The notes under the pieces: model-generated | Told to the model about the DNA's origin: nothing | What the model saw: only the letters and a program-made list of their open reading frames with translations | The model's database searches: none | In this document: positions 8,261 to 17,457 of the stretch, piece after piece | Position numbering within the stretch: position 1 is the first letter of the stretch | How the letters are laid out: each line of letters begins with the position of its first letter | Position numbers and translations under genes: made by a program | From: Streptomyces cahuitamycinicus | GTDB lineage: Bacteria > Actinomycetota > Actinomycetes > Streptomycetales > Streptomycetaceae | Assembly: GCF_002891435.1 (NCBI RefSeq) | Contig: NZ_POUC01000013.1 | Coordinates: 1 to 49,087, forward strand | DNA: 49,087 nucleotides | Direction of reading: 5' to 3'

Positions 8261-9613
8261 TCAGCCGGCCGGGTGGACGGTCATCGGTAGCCCACCGCGC
8301 ATCCGTAGCGACAGCATCGGTTCCGCCACCGCGTCGTGCCCCGGTACCGGACGCAGGGTGAGGTCCCGGGTGACGATGGCGGTGACGAATACGGCCTCCA
8401 TCATGCCGAGGTTGCTGCCTACGCAGAACCGTGGTCCCGCCCCGAAGGGGAGATAGGCGTACCGCGGCCGGTTCGCCACCCGCGGCGGGTCGAAGCGTCC
8501 CGGATCGAAGCGCTCCGGGTCGTCCCACAGGTCCGGGTTGCGGTGCAGAACGTAGGGGCAGACCAGCACATCAGCCTTGGCCGATACGGTGTACCCGCCT
8601 ACCTCGTCCACCTGTTGGGCGATCCGGGGCAGGACCCACACCGGCGGATACAACCGCATGGCCTCCTGGACGACCTTGGTGGTGTACGTCAGCTTGTGCA
8701 GGTCTTCGACCCGGGGCATGCCGTCTCCCAGGACGGTCATGGCTTCCTCGCGGACCAGGTCGCGGACCTGCGGATGCCCGGCCAGCAGGTGGAAGGTCCA
8801 GCCGAGGGTACTGGCCGTGGTCTCGTGCCCGGCGAGCAGCAGCGTGATCAGCTCGTTCTGTAGCTTCCTTCGCGCTGCGCGCACATCGCCCTCGCGGTCG
8901 GCGGCCATGATGATCCGGGCCAGCGCGTCGTCGGGCACCTCGTCGTCGGCCAACCGCGCGGCACGATCCGCCACCAAGTGATCGACCACACGGCGCAGTT
9001 CCCTGCGGGCCCTGCGGAAGCGCAGTTCGCCGGGCAGGGGAAGCAGGCTGGGCACCATGCCCTGGGTGACCATCTCGAACATGGCCTGGTCCTGGACTTC
9101 TTCGAAGGCATGCGCCACCGAGTCGTACGCGCCGAGATCGCTGTCGAGGAGCGTACGGCCGAGCACCCCGAGGGTGAGCCCGGTGACCTGCTCCAGGACA
9201 TCCACGGGACCAGCCGACTCGTGGTTGCGCAGTACGGAGACCAGCTTCGTGGCCTCCTCCGCCACGGCGTTCGCCTGCTCGGCGATGCGACCCGGCTTGA
9301 AGGCGGGCTGGAGGGTCTTGCGCTGGGCGCGCCAGACCTCGCCGTCGCTGGTGAGAAGGCCTTCACCGAGGGCGCGCTTGGCCTGCACGAGTCCGATGCC
9401 CTTGTGGTAATTGGCGCTGTTGTCGGCGAGGACGTGCTTGGCGTAGTCGGGGCGGTTGAAGATGTAGAGCTTCTTGGGGCCCATCGAGACGCGGACCGCG
9501 TCCCCGAGGGCCGCCGCGTCCCGCATCAGGCCGAGCCGGTCGACGGCGAGCTTCTTCAGCAGCCCCGGCAGCGCCCTCAGCGGCGGTCCGGGCGGATAAT
9601 TCTTCTTCATCAC
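8261..9613 (-). CDS. Cytochrome P450 (enediyne E7-type position)
   Basis: 450 residues. It has the I-helix oxygen-binding motif AGHETTASTLGW, the K-helix ExxR (EAMR) and the haem-binding loop FGAGPRFCVG with Cys397 as axial thiolate. It is a soluble class I enzyme with no membrane anchor. GTG at 9613 overlaps the TGA of the flavin reductase; an ATG one codon later is equally possible. Being last in the unbL-to-P450 operon implies co-production with the PKS and suggests oxidation of the enediyne core or its polyene precursor. Electron partners (ferredoxin and reductase) are not encoded in this window. Confidence 0.88.
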   Translation of the reverse strand: MMKKNYPPGPPLRALPGLLKKLAVDRLGLMRDAAALGDAVRVSMGPKKLYIFNRPDYAKHVLADNSANYHKGIGLVQAKRALGEGLLTSDGEVWRAQRKTLQPAFKPGRIAEQANAVAEEATKLVSVLRNHESAGPVDVLEQVTGLTLGVLGRTLLDSDLGAYDSVAHAFEEVQDQAMFEMVTQGMVPSLLPLPGELRFRRARRELRRVVDHLVADRAARLADDEVPDDALARIIMAADREGDVRAARRKLQNELITLLLAGHETTASTLGWTFHLLAGHPQVRDLVREEAMTVLGDGMPRVEDLHKLTYTTKVVQEAMRLYPPVWVLPRIAQQVDEVGGYTVSAKADVLVCPYVLHRNPDLWDDPERFDPGRFDPPRVANRPRYAYLPFGAGPRFCVGSNLGMMEAVFVTAIVTRDLTLRPVPGHDAVAEPMLSLRMRGGLPMTVHPAG

Positions 9614-10158
9614 GGCTGCCTGCTCTCGCGGTGTTCAGCCGCCAGTCGCCGGAATTGGCCCCGGTGGAAGAGCAGCGGATCCTGTCCCGGCCACTGCGTG
9701 GCGGTGTGTATCTCGCCCAGGAACACGCAGTGGTCTCCTGCCTCGTAGACCCGCCACTTGGCGCACTCGAGGTGTACCAGGGCTCCTTCGATCAGAGGGG
9801 CGCCAGAGGCCGGGCCGGTCCGCCACTCGACAGCGTCGAACTGGCCGATGCCGGCGGGGCGGGAGTGGTCGGCGAAATGGCGTGCCACGGCTTCCTGTCC
9901 TGACCCGAGGACCGACACCGCGAACGTGTCGCAGAGTTCCAGTCTGCGGCGCATGACCGCGTCGTTGTTGACACAGACCAGCAGCAGCGGGGGGGCCAGG
10001 GAGACGGATGTGAACGAATTGGCCGTCATCCCCCGGGGGGCGTCCCCGCCCACCGTCACCACGGTGACGCCGGTGGGGAACTCCCCCAGAACGCCGCGGA
10101 GCCGACGTCGGTCCCCGACGTCGACGGGGTCGGCGGCGGGCGCGCTCAGTGTGCTCAT
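9610..10158 (-). CDS. Flavin reductase (FMN-binding split-barrel, enediyne E6 type)
   Basis: 182 residues with the HpaC/flavin reductase pattern: FPTGVTVVTV at the N-terminus, then GMTANSFTSVSLAPPLLLVCVN (flavin-binding strand-loop) and the late HCVFLGEI. It reduces free FMN/FAD with NAD(P)H for a two-component mono-oxygenase. No obvious flavin-dependent oxygenase partner is in the window, so the partner may lie to the left or elsewhere. Both ends overlap neighbouring genes by 3-4 bases (thioesterase and P450), showing tight translational coupling. Confidence 0.85.
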   Translation of the reverse strand: MSTLSAPAADPVDVGDRRRLRGVLGEFPTGVTVVTVGGDAPRGMTANSFTSVSLAPPLLLVCVNNDAVMRRRLELCDTFAVSVLGSGQEAVARHFADHSRPAGIGQFDAVEWRTGPASGAPLIEGALVHLECAKWRVYEAGDHCVFLGEIHTATQWPGQDPLLFHRGQFRRLAAEHRESRQP

Positions 10159-10604
10159 GACTGCCTCCCGGCGAGGGGACGTACAGAGTCCGCATAGGGT
10201 GCCAGCGCATCGGCCAACGCGTCGGGGACGGGTGCGGGGGCATGCCGCGGGCCGCTTATGCAGGCGATCCGTTGGCTGCCGTGGGCGACCAGCATCTCGC
10301 CCAAATCAGTCACCTTCACATAGTCGAAGGCGAGATCGATCTGGGTGGCGCGAACTTCGAGCACCCGCATCCTGATCGAGAGCCGGTCGAGGGCCGTGAC
10401 GTCCGCGAGGAGGTCGCAGTCCACTTTCAGCGTGAACAGGCTGGGTCTGTCCGCCTCGCCGGTGAGAGCTTCGCGCATCCGTTGGCGCAAGAACTGCTCC
10501 CGGCACTGTCCCTGCCAGACCAGGTAGTTGACATAGTCCGCGACGCCGCTGAGGTCGGTCTCCGCGAAGGCGACAGTGTGCCGGTACTCGAAGTAGCCGC
10601 CCAT
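10155..10604 (-). CDS. Enediyne hotdog thioesterase (E10/TEBC position), divergent paralogue
   Basis: 149 residues, start two bases after the pksE stop, in the position normally held by the enediyne thioesterase. The frame YFEYRHTVAF and FTLKVDCDLLAD shows common ancestry with the 3245-3706 protein, but the conserved helix is altered: Asn17 is Asp, Asn21-Val-Tyr is Val-Ala-Asp, Arg29 is Val and Arg33 is Gln. Asp17 is the residue used by 4-hydroxybenzoyl-CoA-type thioesterases. It may have a changed mechanism or substrate, or be drifting because the other copy supplies the activity. Confidence 0.85.
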   Translation of the reverse strand: MGGYFEYRHTVAFAETDLSGVADYVNYLVWQGQCREQFLRQRMREALTGEADRPSLFTLKVDCDLLADVTALDRLSIRMRVLEVRATQIDLAFDYVKVTDLGEMLVAHGSQRIACISGPRHAPAPVPDALADALAPYADSVRPLAGRQS

Positions 10605-10606
10605 CG

Positions 10607-13600
10607 CTAGGACCGCCCCCCGAAGTCGGTGGCGCCTTCGACCAGGAAGGCGAGGACGGCTGGTTCCACCGCGTGGCGCAGAGTGGTGGCGAACGTCGCG
10701 ATGCGCAGGTCGCCTGCCCCGAGAACAACCCAGTTGTCGTCACGGTGGTGTCTGAGGGTGAGGGGCGCCCCGGCCGTGATCCCGGCCTTCTTGAGACACT
10801 CGACGGCGCTCCACACCCGTGTGGCGGCGGTGTCCGGGGCCTCCCCCATCTCCTTGGCGAGCAGCGCCGCGAGCGGGGTGTGTTCCCCGAGCAGTCCCTG
10901 CCATTCGGCCGTGCCGCGGATGTTGACGGCTTCGATGTCGCAGGCGACCTTGCCCTCAGCGACGACCGCGAGGGTCACGCCCAGCCCGTGCGCCGCCGAC
11001 ATCGGGCGGCCGTTGTCGAGTTCAGGCCTGCCATCGGGCCGGTAGCGCACTGCGGCGGGCGTGCCGAGGGCCCGCTGGACCCCGGCGGCAGTGCCCGCTC
11101 GGCGCTCGGCGACGCTCCCATGGGCGATGGCCGGGCCGGCGGGGGCGGCCTCTGCGAGCCGGTCCGGTTCGACCGCGACATCGAAGTGCGTGCCGAGCAC
11201 GTCCTCCAGCATCCGCTCCAGATAGGAGCCGAGCAGCGCCGGGACCCACGGTCCGGAGCCGTCCGTCCTGCGCACGGCGTGCAGGGTAAGGCCTTCCCAG
11301 CGTTCGACAACGGTGCCGTCGTCCGTCCGTACCGCGATGTCGTACACGTAGGTGTTCCCGTCGCGGTAGCGCTCGGTTGCGCTGTAGCGCAGCTCCCCCG
11401 TTGGGAGGGTGCCCGCACCGAGCGGGTACAGCCGGTCGATCCCGGACGGCAGCAGTGTGGCATCGGGTACGCATACCTGGTTGCCGTGCATCAGCGCGTC
11501 GCGCATGCCGGGGTCGGCAAGCAGCAGCGTGCTCGGCAGGTAGGGCGCGAACCAGCCTGTGGGGGCAGCGAGTTCGACATCCGCGTCCACGTGTCGGGCC
11601 GCGGCCCGGTGGAAGCGGCGCAGACGCTGGAAGCGCTTGCCCTGGAACAGGACGCCGCCGTACAGGTCCGACGCCGGGTCCAGCGGGGCCTCGGGGACCC
11701 CCGGCGGCACCTGAGAAGGCGGCCCGTCGGGGATGGCGCTGGGCGTGTAACGCAGCGTGGCTCTGAAGTGTTCGGCGACGAAGCCGGTTTCCTCGGCGTG
11801 GATCGTCACGGCTACGGTGGCGGGGCCCGTCACGGTTGCGGCGACCCGGACGCGGGTGGTGCCGTTCGGCGGCACCACAATGGGCCGCAGGAACTGGGCT
11901 CCCTCGATCACCGGGACGCCGTGCCAGCCGGTAGCGGCGAACGCGACCTGGGCCATCCCTTCCATGCCGACCACGGCGGGCAGGAGCAGGTTGCCGTCCA
12001 GGAGGTGGTCGGCAAGGTAGGGGTCGGTGCCGGCGTTCAGTTCGACCTCGGTGACCAGTTCGACGCCGTGGTAGCGGATGAGCGGGGTGCCGGCGAACCG
12101 CAGCAGCGGCAGCGGCGGCAGATCGCGGCGTATGGTCTCGATGCCTTCTGTCCGACCGCTGATGACGGCGGTCACCGGCGCGTCCGGGTCGTTGATCAGC
12201 CGCAGCAGGATCTCGACGCCCTGGTCGGGAGAGACAGGGGTGATGCCTTCGCGGGCCAGCGACTCGACGACGGAGAGCTTCTCGCCCATGCCGACGCCGG
12301 ACCACACCGACCACTCCATACACACGGTGCGGCACTGCGGCCTCCTGCGGGCGACCTCTTCGGTGAGGTGGGCCAGCCACTCGTTGGAGGTCGCGTAGTG
12401 TGCCTCGCCGCGCAGCCCGGCCCGGCCGATGATGCTGCCGAAGGTGACGAGGAGCTTGAGGCTGTCCTCTCCGACGGCGTCCAGGACAGCACGCAGACCG
12501 TCGACCTTGGGCGCGAAGGTACGTCGGACGGCGTCCATTCCGAGGCTGTGGATGGCCTCGGGTTCGTTGCGTCCGGCCCCGTGCAGCAGGGCGGTGACGG
12601 GTCCGAGTTCTGCGGTGAGTTCGGCGACCGCGGCGCGCACCCGCTGCGGGTCGGTGACGTCAGCCGCGGCGTAGCGCACGGTCACCCCGCTGTCGGACAT
12701 GCGCTTGAGGTTGGCGGCGAGGTCGGCGTCCTCGGTGGGGTCTGAGCGGCCGAGCACAGCCAGCTTGGTACCGCTGTCCTTGGCTACAGCGAGGGCGCAC
12801 TCCGCGGTGATGCCCTTGCCGCCGCCGGTGACGAGAAGCACGTCGGACGTGCCGAGGACGCGGTCGGTGCGGTGGGGGTCCACCGGCAGGGCACGCAGGG
12901 TCGGTACCCGGCGCACGCCGCCCGCGTCGTAGTGCGCCTCGGTGAACCGCGTGGTCGCGGCGACCTCGGACACCACCTGCTGGACGGCCTCCTGCGAGAC
13001 GGGGGTGTGGACGATGGTCGTCCTCAGGTGCGGCGCCTCGAGGTGGAGGGTCTTGGCGAGGCCCGCCGCCCCTCGGCCGGCCTGGACCAGCACGAAGCGG
13101 CGCTGGTGGTCGCCCGCCAGGGCGTCCTTGGCTCCGTCCAGCGCCTGCTCGATGTGCTCCTGCGGACAGTTCGGCTGCAGGCAGACCAGGACACCGGAAC
13201 CGACCTGGGCACCTTCCAGAGCCTTCTTCAAGTCCTGGGCGAACGGATGGGCGGCGTCGGCGAAGAGCTGCCAGGTGCCACTCTGCTGCCCGGCGGCGGC
13301 CGGGCCGACCGGCACCTCGTCGAGGTCGATGGCGAAGGCTCGGGCCCAGGGGGCCGCGCCCGCCACGACCGGCGCGGCGCTGTTGTCCGCCGGTCCCTGT
13401 TCCGCCAGTGACTGGAGGGCTTCGGCCAGTTGCTGCAGCGTCGCGGTGGCGAAGTTGGTGGGTACCTGGGCTGCGGCGAGGCCGAGCTTCGTGGCGGCCT
13501 GGTTGACGATCTGGCCGACCGTGATCGAGCTCATGTGCAGATCGTCGAGAAGGTTGCTGTCGTCATCGACGAGCTCGGGCGGCAGTTCGGCGCGCTCGGC

Positions 13601-16447
13601 GATGAGCGCGCGCAGCACCTCGATGGCCTGCTGCCCCGCTGCGTCGCCCGAGGCGACGGTACTCTCGTCGGCGGCGGTGGCATCGGCGGTGCCCTGCGGC
13701 CGTATGCCGGCCGCCGCGGGGAGGTCGACCCGTGGAGCCTGCTCGCAGGGGCTGGCCAGGAAGCTGGCTTCGACGCCGATCTCCAGCGGCCGGGTCAACC
13801 GGTCCTGGAACAGCCGCTCGTGGATCACCGGGGCCCCGATGACATAGGCGGCGCCGACGACTTGGAGCAGTCCGCGCAGCGACTCGTCGTCGGTGTCGAG
13901 CGCGAGGGCCGGTACACCGGTGGCAGCGGCCGTGAGAGCGCTGAGTACCCGTCCAGGGCCCACCTCGACGAACAGGTCGACGTCGGCGGCCGCCACCTGG
14001 ACGGCCTGCGTGAACAGCACCGGTTCGGTGATCTGCTGCCGCAGCGTCTTTGACAGGTCCACGTCCGCAGCGAGTTCCGCTCCGGTTACCGTGGAGATGA
14101 CGCGGCGGTCCACGTGCGCGAAGGCGGTCCCTGCGAGCCACTCCCCGAAGGTGTCGGCGGCCGGAGCGACCAGTGGCGAGTGAAAGGCGTGGGAAACTGC
14201 CAGGCGGGCGCAACCGACGCCGGCCGCGGCGGCCTTCGCCGCGACGGCCTCTATGTCGGCGACGGGTCCGGCCACGACGGTCTGCGCGGGGCCGTTGTAT
14301 CCGGCGATGACGACGGGCAGTCCGTCGGCCAGCGCAGCTGCCTTGTGATGGTCTGTGGCGAGCGAGGCCATCGTGCCCGAGGCGGCGTGCTCTGCCATGG
14401 CGCGGCCACGCACCCTGGCCGCCTGAAGGAGAGTGCCGGCGTCCATGGCGCCGGCCCAGTGCAGGGCGGAGAGTTCACCGAGGCTGTGGCCGACGGCGAG
14501 GTCCGCCTCCACGCCGAGGGAGTCCAGGACGCGCAGGCCCGCGCTCGATCCGGTGACAATGCGCGGCTGGGCCACATCAGTCGCCACCATGTCGCCGGTG
14601 ACGGGCAGCCCGGCTCTGTCGTAGATCTCCGCGGCCTTGGTGAAGCGGCGGCGCAGGGCACCGCCGCCGGTGCCCTGGCCAGAGCCCTGACCGGGGAAGA
14701 GAAAGCCGATCCGGGCACCCTCGTCGGCCAAGCCGAGGAAAGCGCGGCCGTCGGGCGCGAACAGCGAGGTGGTACCCGCGGCCACTGCGTCGGTCAGATG
14801 GCGCAGGCGGCTCTCGGCGTCCTCGGGCGAGGAGGCGACCACGGCCGCGCGGTAGGGCAGCTCGCGCAGCTCACGCTGCAGGGTGGCCGCCAGGTCCGCG
14901 AGCTGGGCGTAGGACACCCGGGCAACGAAGTCAGCGACCTGGACGAGCCGTTCGCTCAGCGCCTCGGGCGATTCACCGTCAAGGAGCAGCAGTTCGACGT
15001 CCTGCAGGGAGGCGGCCAGAGTGGTGGCGCGCCGGCTGGGTGCGTTGCGCCGCTTGGCCACGGGCTTGTCGAGGACGACATGGGTGTTGATCCCGCCGAA
15101 GCCCATGGCGGTGATGCCCGCACGCAGCGGCGCGTCGTCCGGCCAGGGCTCGGCCTTGCGCAGCACCCGCAGATTCGCCTGCTCGTCGGTGAGCAGTTCG
15201 TGCGGGTCGACGCAGCCGATGGCAGGCGGCAGCATCGTCGAGTCCACGGCCATGGCGGCCTTGATCAGACCGGCGACACCGGCGGCTGCCTTGGTGTGAC
15301 CGATCATTCCCTTGATGGAACTGATGGCGGCCACCGGTGCATGGGGGTCGGCCTCGGCGCGGGCACCCATGATCGCCTTGAGCTCGGTGGCGTCGCCGAC
15401 GGCGGTGCCGGTGCCGTGGCCCTCGAAGAGGGGAACGGTCTCGATACCGAACCCGGCCCGCTCGTAGGCGCGCTTGAGAGCCAGCTGGTAGCCGCTGACC
15501 TCGGGGCGGGTGATGCCGCCCTGCCCGTCGGAGGCGATACCCCAGCCGGCGACGCTCGCGTAAATGCGATGGCCGCCTGCGAGGGCGTCCTCCTCGCGCA
15601 TGAGCACGATCATGCCGCAGCCTTCGCCCGGCCAGAAACCGTTGGAACCTCGGTCGTACAGGCGCATCTCCTTTTTGGCGAGCGCGCCCGTCTTGGCGAA
15701 GCCGATGATCTCGAACGGGTCGATGGACAGGTCGACACCGCCCGCGATGGCCACATCGAGGTCGCCGCTGAGCAGCGAGCCGGCGGCGGTGGTGACCGAG
15801 AGCAGCGAAGAGGAGCAGGCGCCGTCGACTGTGTAGCCGCCGCCGTTGAGATCGAAGTGGTTGCAGATCCGCCCGGCGATGGTGTTGGACAGGCCCCCCG
15901 CGAGGGTGTCCTCGTCGACCGCGGGGAACGGCTGCTTGTAGGCGCTCTCGACCTCCTGGAGGAAGTCGGCCAGTTTCTCGTCCTCCCAGTCCTGCCCCTT
16001 GAGGGCGGCGGCCAGCACTCTGCGTACGTAGGGCCAGCGCAGCCGCATCCCATTGGCACGGGAGAACTCTCCGGTGAGCGTGTTGCCCACCACCACGCCG
16101 GTACGTTCCCTGGGCAGGCCCTCGGCCACCGGGAAGCCGGCGTCGGCCAGCGCGGCGGTAGCGGTGTCGAGCGCGAGCCAGTGGGTGAGATCGGTCGACC
16201 TGTAGGTGCTGCCGGCGATCCTGTGCGCGATGCGGTCGAACTCGTAGCCCTCCAGGACAGCGGCGTTGCGGGCGTAGAACCGGTCGGGGACCGTGGGGTC
16301 CGGGTCCCAGTAGTCGTCCAGGCGCATCCGCACGTCGGGGATCCGGCGGAAGGCGCGCCTTCCGGCCACCGCGTTCTCCCACAGTTCGCGTGGGGTGGCG
16401 GCATCGGGATAGCGGCAAGCCATGCCGACGATGGCGATTCTGCTCAT
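10607..16447 (-). CDS. pksE: Enediyne iterative type I polyketide synthase
   Basis: 1946 residues, typical for PKSE. Domain order with visible residues: KS 1-460 (Cys211 in DGACSSS, His344 in EGHGTGT, His384 in GHTKAAAG); AT about 580-850 (Ser655 in GHSLGE, His753 and His756 in SHAFHS); ACP about 940-1015 (phosphopantetheine Ser974 in DLHMSSITVGQ); KR about 1200-1430 (TGGGKGIT, Tyr1351); DH about 1465-1730 (His1481 in ADHLLDGNLLLP); C-terminal phosphopantetheinyl transferase about 1735-1946 (Asp1837, Glu1839, Trp1879, Glu1883, Lys1887). It is self-activating and iteratively builds the linear polyene that becomes the enediyne core. It overlaps unbU by 4 bases. All catalytic residues I looked for are present, so it should be functional. 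Nine- versus ten-membered product cannot be decided from this protein alone. Confidence 0.97.
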   Translation of the reverse strand: MSRIAIVGMACRYPDAATPRELWENAVAGRRAFRRIPDVRMRLDDYWDPDPTVPDRFYARNAAVLEGYEFDRIAHRIAGSTYRSTDLTHWLALDTATAALADAGFPVAEGLPRERTGVVVGNTLTGEFSRANGMRLRWPYVRRVLAAALKGQDWEDEKLADFLQEVESAYKQPFPAVDEDTLAGGLSNTIAGRICNHFDLNGGGYTVDGACSSSLLSVTTAAGSLLSGDLDVAIAGGVDLSIDPFEIIGFAKTGALAKKEMRLYDRGSNGFWPGEGCGMIVLMREEDALAGGHRIYASVAGWGIASDGQGGITRPEVSGYQLALKRAYERAGFGIETVPLFEGHGTGTAVGDATELKAIMGARAEADPHAPVAAISSIKGMIGHTKAAAGVAGLIKAAMAVDSTMLPPAIGCVDPHELLTDEQANLRVLRKAEPWPDDAPLRAGITAMGFGGINTHVVLDKPVAKRRNAPSRRATTLAASLQDVELLLLDGESPEALSERLVQVADFVARVSYAQLADLAATLQRELRELPYRAAVVASSPEDAESRLRHLTDAVAAGTTSLFAPDGRAFLGLADEGARIGFLFPGQGSGQGTGGGALRRRFTKAAEIYDRAGLPVTGDMVATDVAQPRIVTGSSAGLRVLDSLGVEADLAVGHSLGELSALHWAGAMDAGTLLQAARVRGRAMAEHAASGTMASLATDHHKAAALADGLPVVIAGYNGPAQTVVAGPVADIEAVAAKAAAAGVGCARLAVSHAFHSPLVAPAADTFGEWLAGTAFAHVDRRVISTVTGAELAADVDLSKTLRQQITEPVLFTQAVQVAAADVDLFVEVGPGRVLSALTAAATGVPALALDTDDESLRGLLQVVGAAYVIGAPVIHERLFQDRLTRPLEIGVEASFLASPCEQAPRVDLPAAAGIRPQGTADATAADESTVASGDAAGQQAIEVLRALIAERAELPPELVDDDSNLLDDLHMSSITVGQIVNQAATKLGLAAAQVPTNFATATLQQLAEALQSLAEQGPADNSAAPVVAGAAPWARAFAIDLDEVPVGPAAAGQQSGTWQLFADAAHPFAQDLKKALEGAQVGSGVLVCLQPNCPQEHIEQALDGAKDALAGDHQRRFVLVQAGRGAAGLAKTLHLEAPHLRTTIVHTPVSQEAVQQVVSEVAATTRFTEAHYDAGGVRRVPTLRALPVDPHRTDRVLGTSDVLLVTGGGKGITAECALAVAKDSGTKLAVLGRSDPTEDADLAANLKRMSDSGVTVRYAAADVTDPQRVRAAVAELTAELGPVTALLHGAGRNEPEAIHSLGMDAVRRTFAPKVDGLRAVLDAVGEDSLKLLVTFGSIIGRAGLRGEAHYATSNEWLAHLTEEVARRRPQCRTVCMEWSVWSGVGMGEKLSVVESLAREGITPVSPDQGVEILLRLINDPDAPVTAVISGRTEGIETIRRDLPPLPLLRFAGTPLIRYHGVELVTEVELNAGTDPYLADHLLDGNLLLPAVVGMEGMAQVAFAATGWHGVPVIEGAQFLRPIVVPPNGTTRVRVAATVTGPATVAVTIHAEETGFVAEHFRATLRYTPSAIPDGPPSQVPPGVPEAPLDPASDLYGGVLFQGKRFQRLRRFHRAAARHVDADVELAAPTGWFAPYLPSTLLLADPGMRDALMHGNQVCVPDATLLPSGIDRLYPLGAGTLPTGELRYSATERYRDGNTYVYDIAVRTDDGTVVERWEGLTLHAVRRTDGSGPWVPALLGSYLERMLEDVLGTHFDVAVEPDRLAEAAPAGPAIAHGSVAERRAGTAAGVQRALGTPAAVRYRPDGRPELDNGRPMSAAHGLGVTLAVVAEGKVACDIEAVNIRGTAEWQGLLGEHTPLAALLAKEMGEAPDTAATRVWSAVECLKKAGITAGAPLTLRHHRDDNWVVLGAGDLRIATFATTLRHAVEPAVLAFLVEGATDFGGRS

Positions 16448-17457
16448 GCGGACACCGCCACCTTCTTCTCACTCGCCGGCTGCTCACCCGCGGGCTTGTC
16501 GATGACGGCCGGCAGCGGTCCGGCGGGCCGTGCGGGGTTCACCTGAGCGGTCTGCTCCGCCCGCTTCTGGAGGTAGTCCAGTCCCCACAGGTAGCCGCCG
16601 CGGATCAGGCAGACCAACGCCGTGGCGAAGAAGATGCCGTACGCGATGCCGAGGGCCGTCAGCAGGCCGTACATCGCCGCGACACCGCCGCCGAAGGCGA
16701 TCTGGGAAGTGCGCTTGGAGGGCGACGTACCGGGGTCGGTGACCATGTAGTTCGTGAACAGCACGAAGGCCACACCGGTCATCATGCCGAGCGCCGCGGG
16801 GATGGCGGTACCCATCACGAGGCCTCGGATGACGGCCTGCAGGACGAAGCCGATCAGCCACGCGCCGATCAGCCACATGCGGCCGGTCAACTTCGCGTTG
16901 AGCAGCGTGCCGAGGACGATGATGATCGCCGGAAGGACCCAGTCGGCGGGGCCGTAGAGGTACTCGGTGAAGTGGTATGGCGGGGCGATGCTGGCCCACG
17001 GGAAGAGCACCAGGATGATCGCGATGCCGAAATTCGACGGGTTCATGAAGTGCCGCATACGGCCCTTGAGCGGGGCGCGCAGTACCCACTTGGTGCCGAC
17101 GGCGACGATGACTCCGAACACCATGACCCAGACGCGGTCGTTGACGTAGGTGAGCATGTTCACCGCGAGGCCGGTGATGTGTGCGGGGTAGAGGAACTCC
17201 ATGACTCCGCGGCCGCCGTTGCCGGCGAAGCGGGGCTTGCGACCGTCCACCTGGGCGCTGATGGCCTCGAGGCCCATTTCCACCGTGTAGGCGGTGAACA
17301 CGGCGATGAATGGCCACAGCCAGGGCTGTTCGAAACCGAGCACCGTGTAGCCGGCGATGTTGAGGACCGTGATCGAGATGGCGAATCGGCGAAGAGCGGT
17401 GATCACTTTCGCGTCATGCCGTGGGGCGCCGGGCGGCTGTTTGGTGGTCACGGTCAC
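16444..17457 (-). CDS. unbU: Enediyne membrane protein UnbU (E5), RnfD/NqrB-like
   Basis: 337 residues with about 8-9 hydrophobic segments. MNPSNFGIAIILVL and TNYMVTDPGTSPSKRTSQIAFGG resemble the NqrB/RnfD flavin-binding membrane subunits of ion-pumping oxidoreductases. The C-terminus is charged and cytoplasmic (LQKRAEQTAQ...). It is one of the three universally conserved 'unknown' partners of PKSE (UnbL, UnbV, UnbU) and its biochemical role has not been settled; a redox or transport step at the membrane is inferred. It overlaps both pksE and unbV by 4 bases. Confidence 0.9.
   Translation of the reverse strand: MTVTTKQPPGAPRHDAKVITALRRFAISITVLNIAGYTVLGFEQPWLWPFIAVFTAYTVEMGLEAISAQVDGRKPRFAGNGGRGVMEFLYPAHITGLAVNMLTYVNDRVWVMVFGVIVAVGTKWVLRAPLKGRMRHFMNPSNFGIAIILVLFPWASIAPPYHFTEYLYGPADWVLPAIIIVLGTLLNAKLTGRMWLIGAWLIGFVLQAVIRGLVMGTAIPAALGMMTGVAFVLFTNYMVTDPGTSPSKRTSQIAFGGGVAAMYGLLTALGIAYGIFFATALVCLIRGGYLWGLDYLQKRAEQTAQVNPARPAGPLPAVIDKPAGEQPASEKKVAVSA

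Noticed and set aside
10673..12745. 690-residue plus-strand frame opposite pksE
   Set aside because: Shadow of the PKS DH/KR region.
14114..16546. 810-residue plus-strand frame opposite pksE
   Set aside because: Shadow of the KS/AT region, Gly-rich and without motifs.
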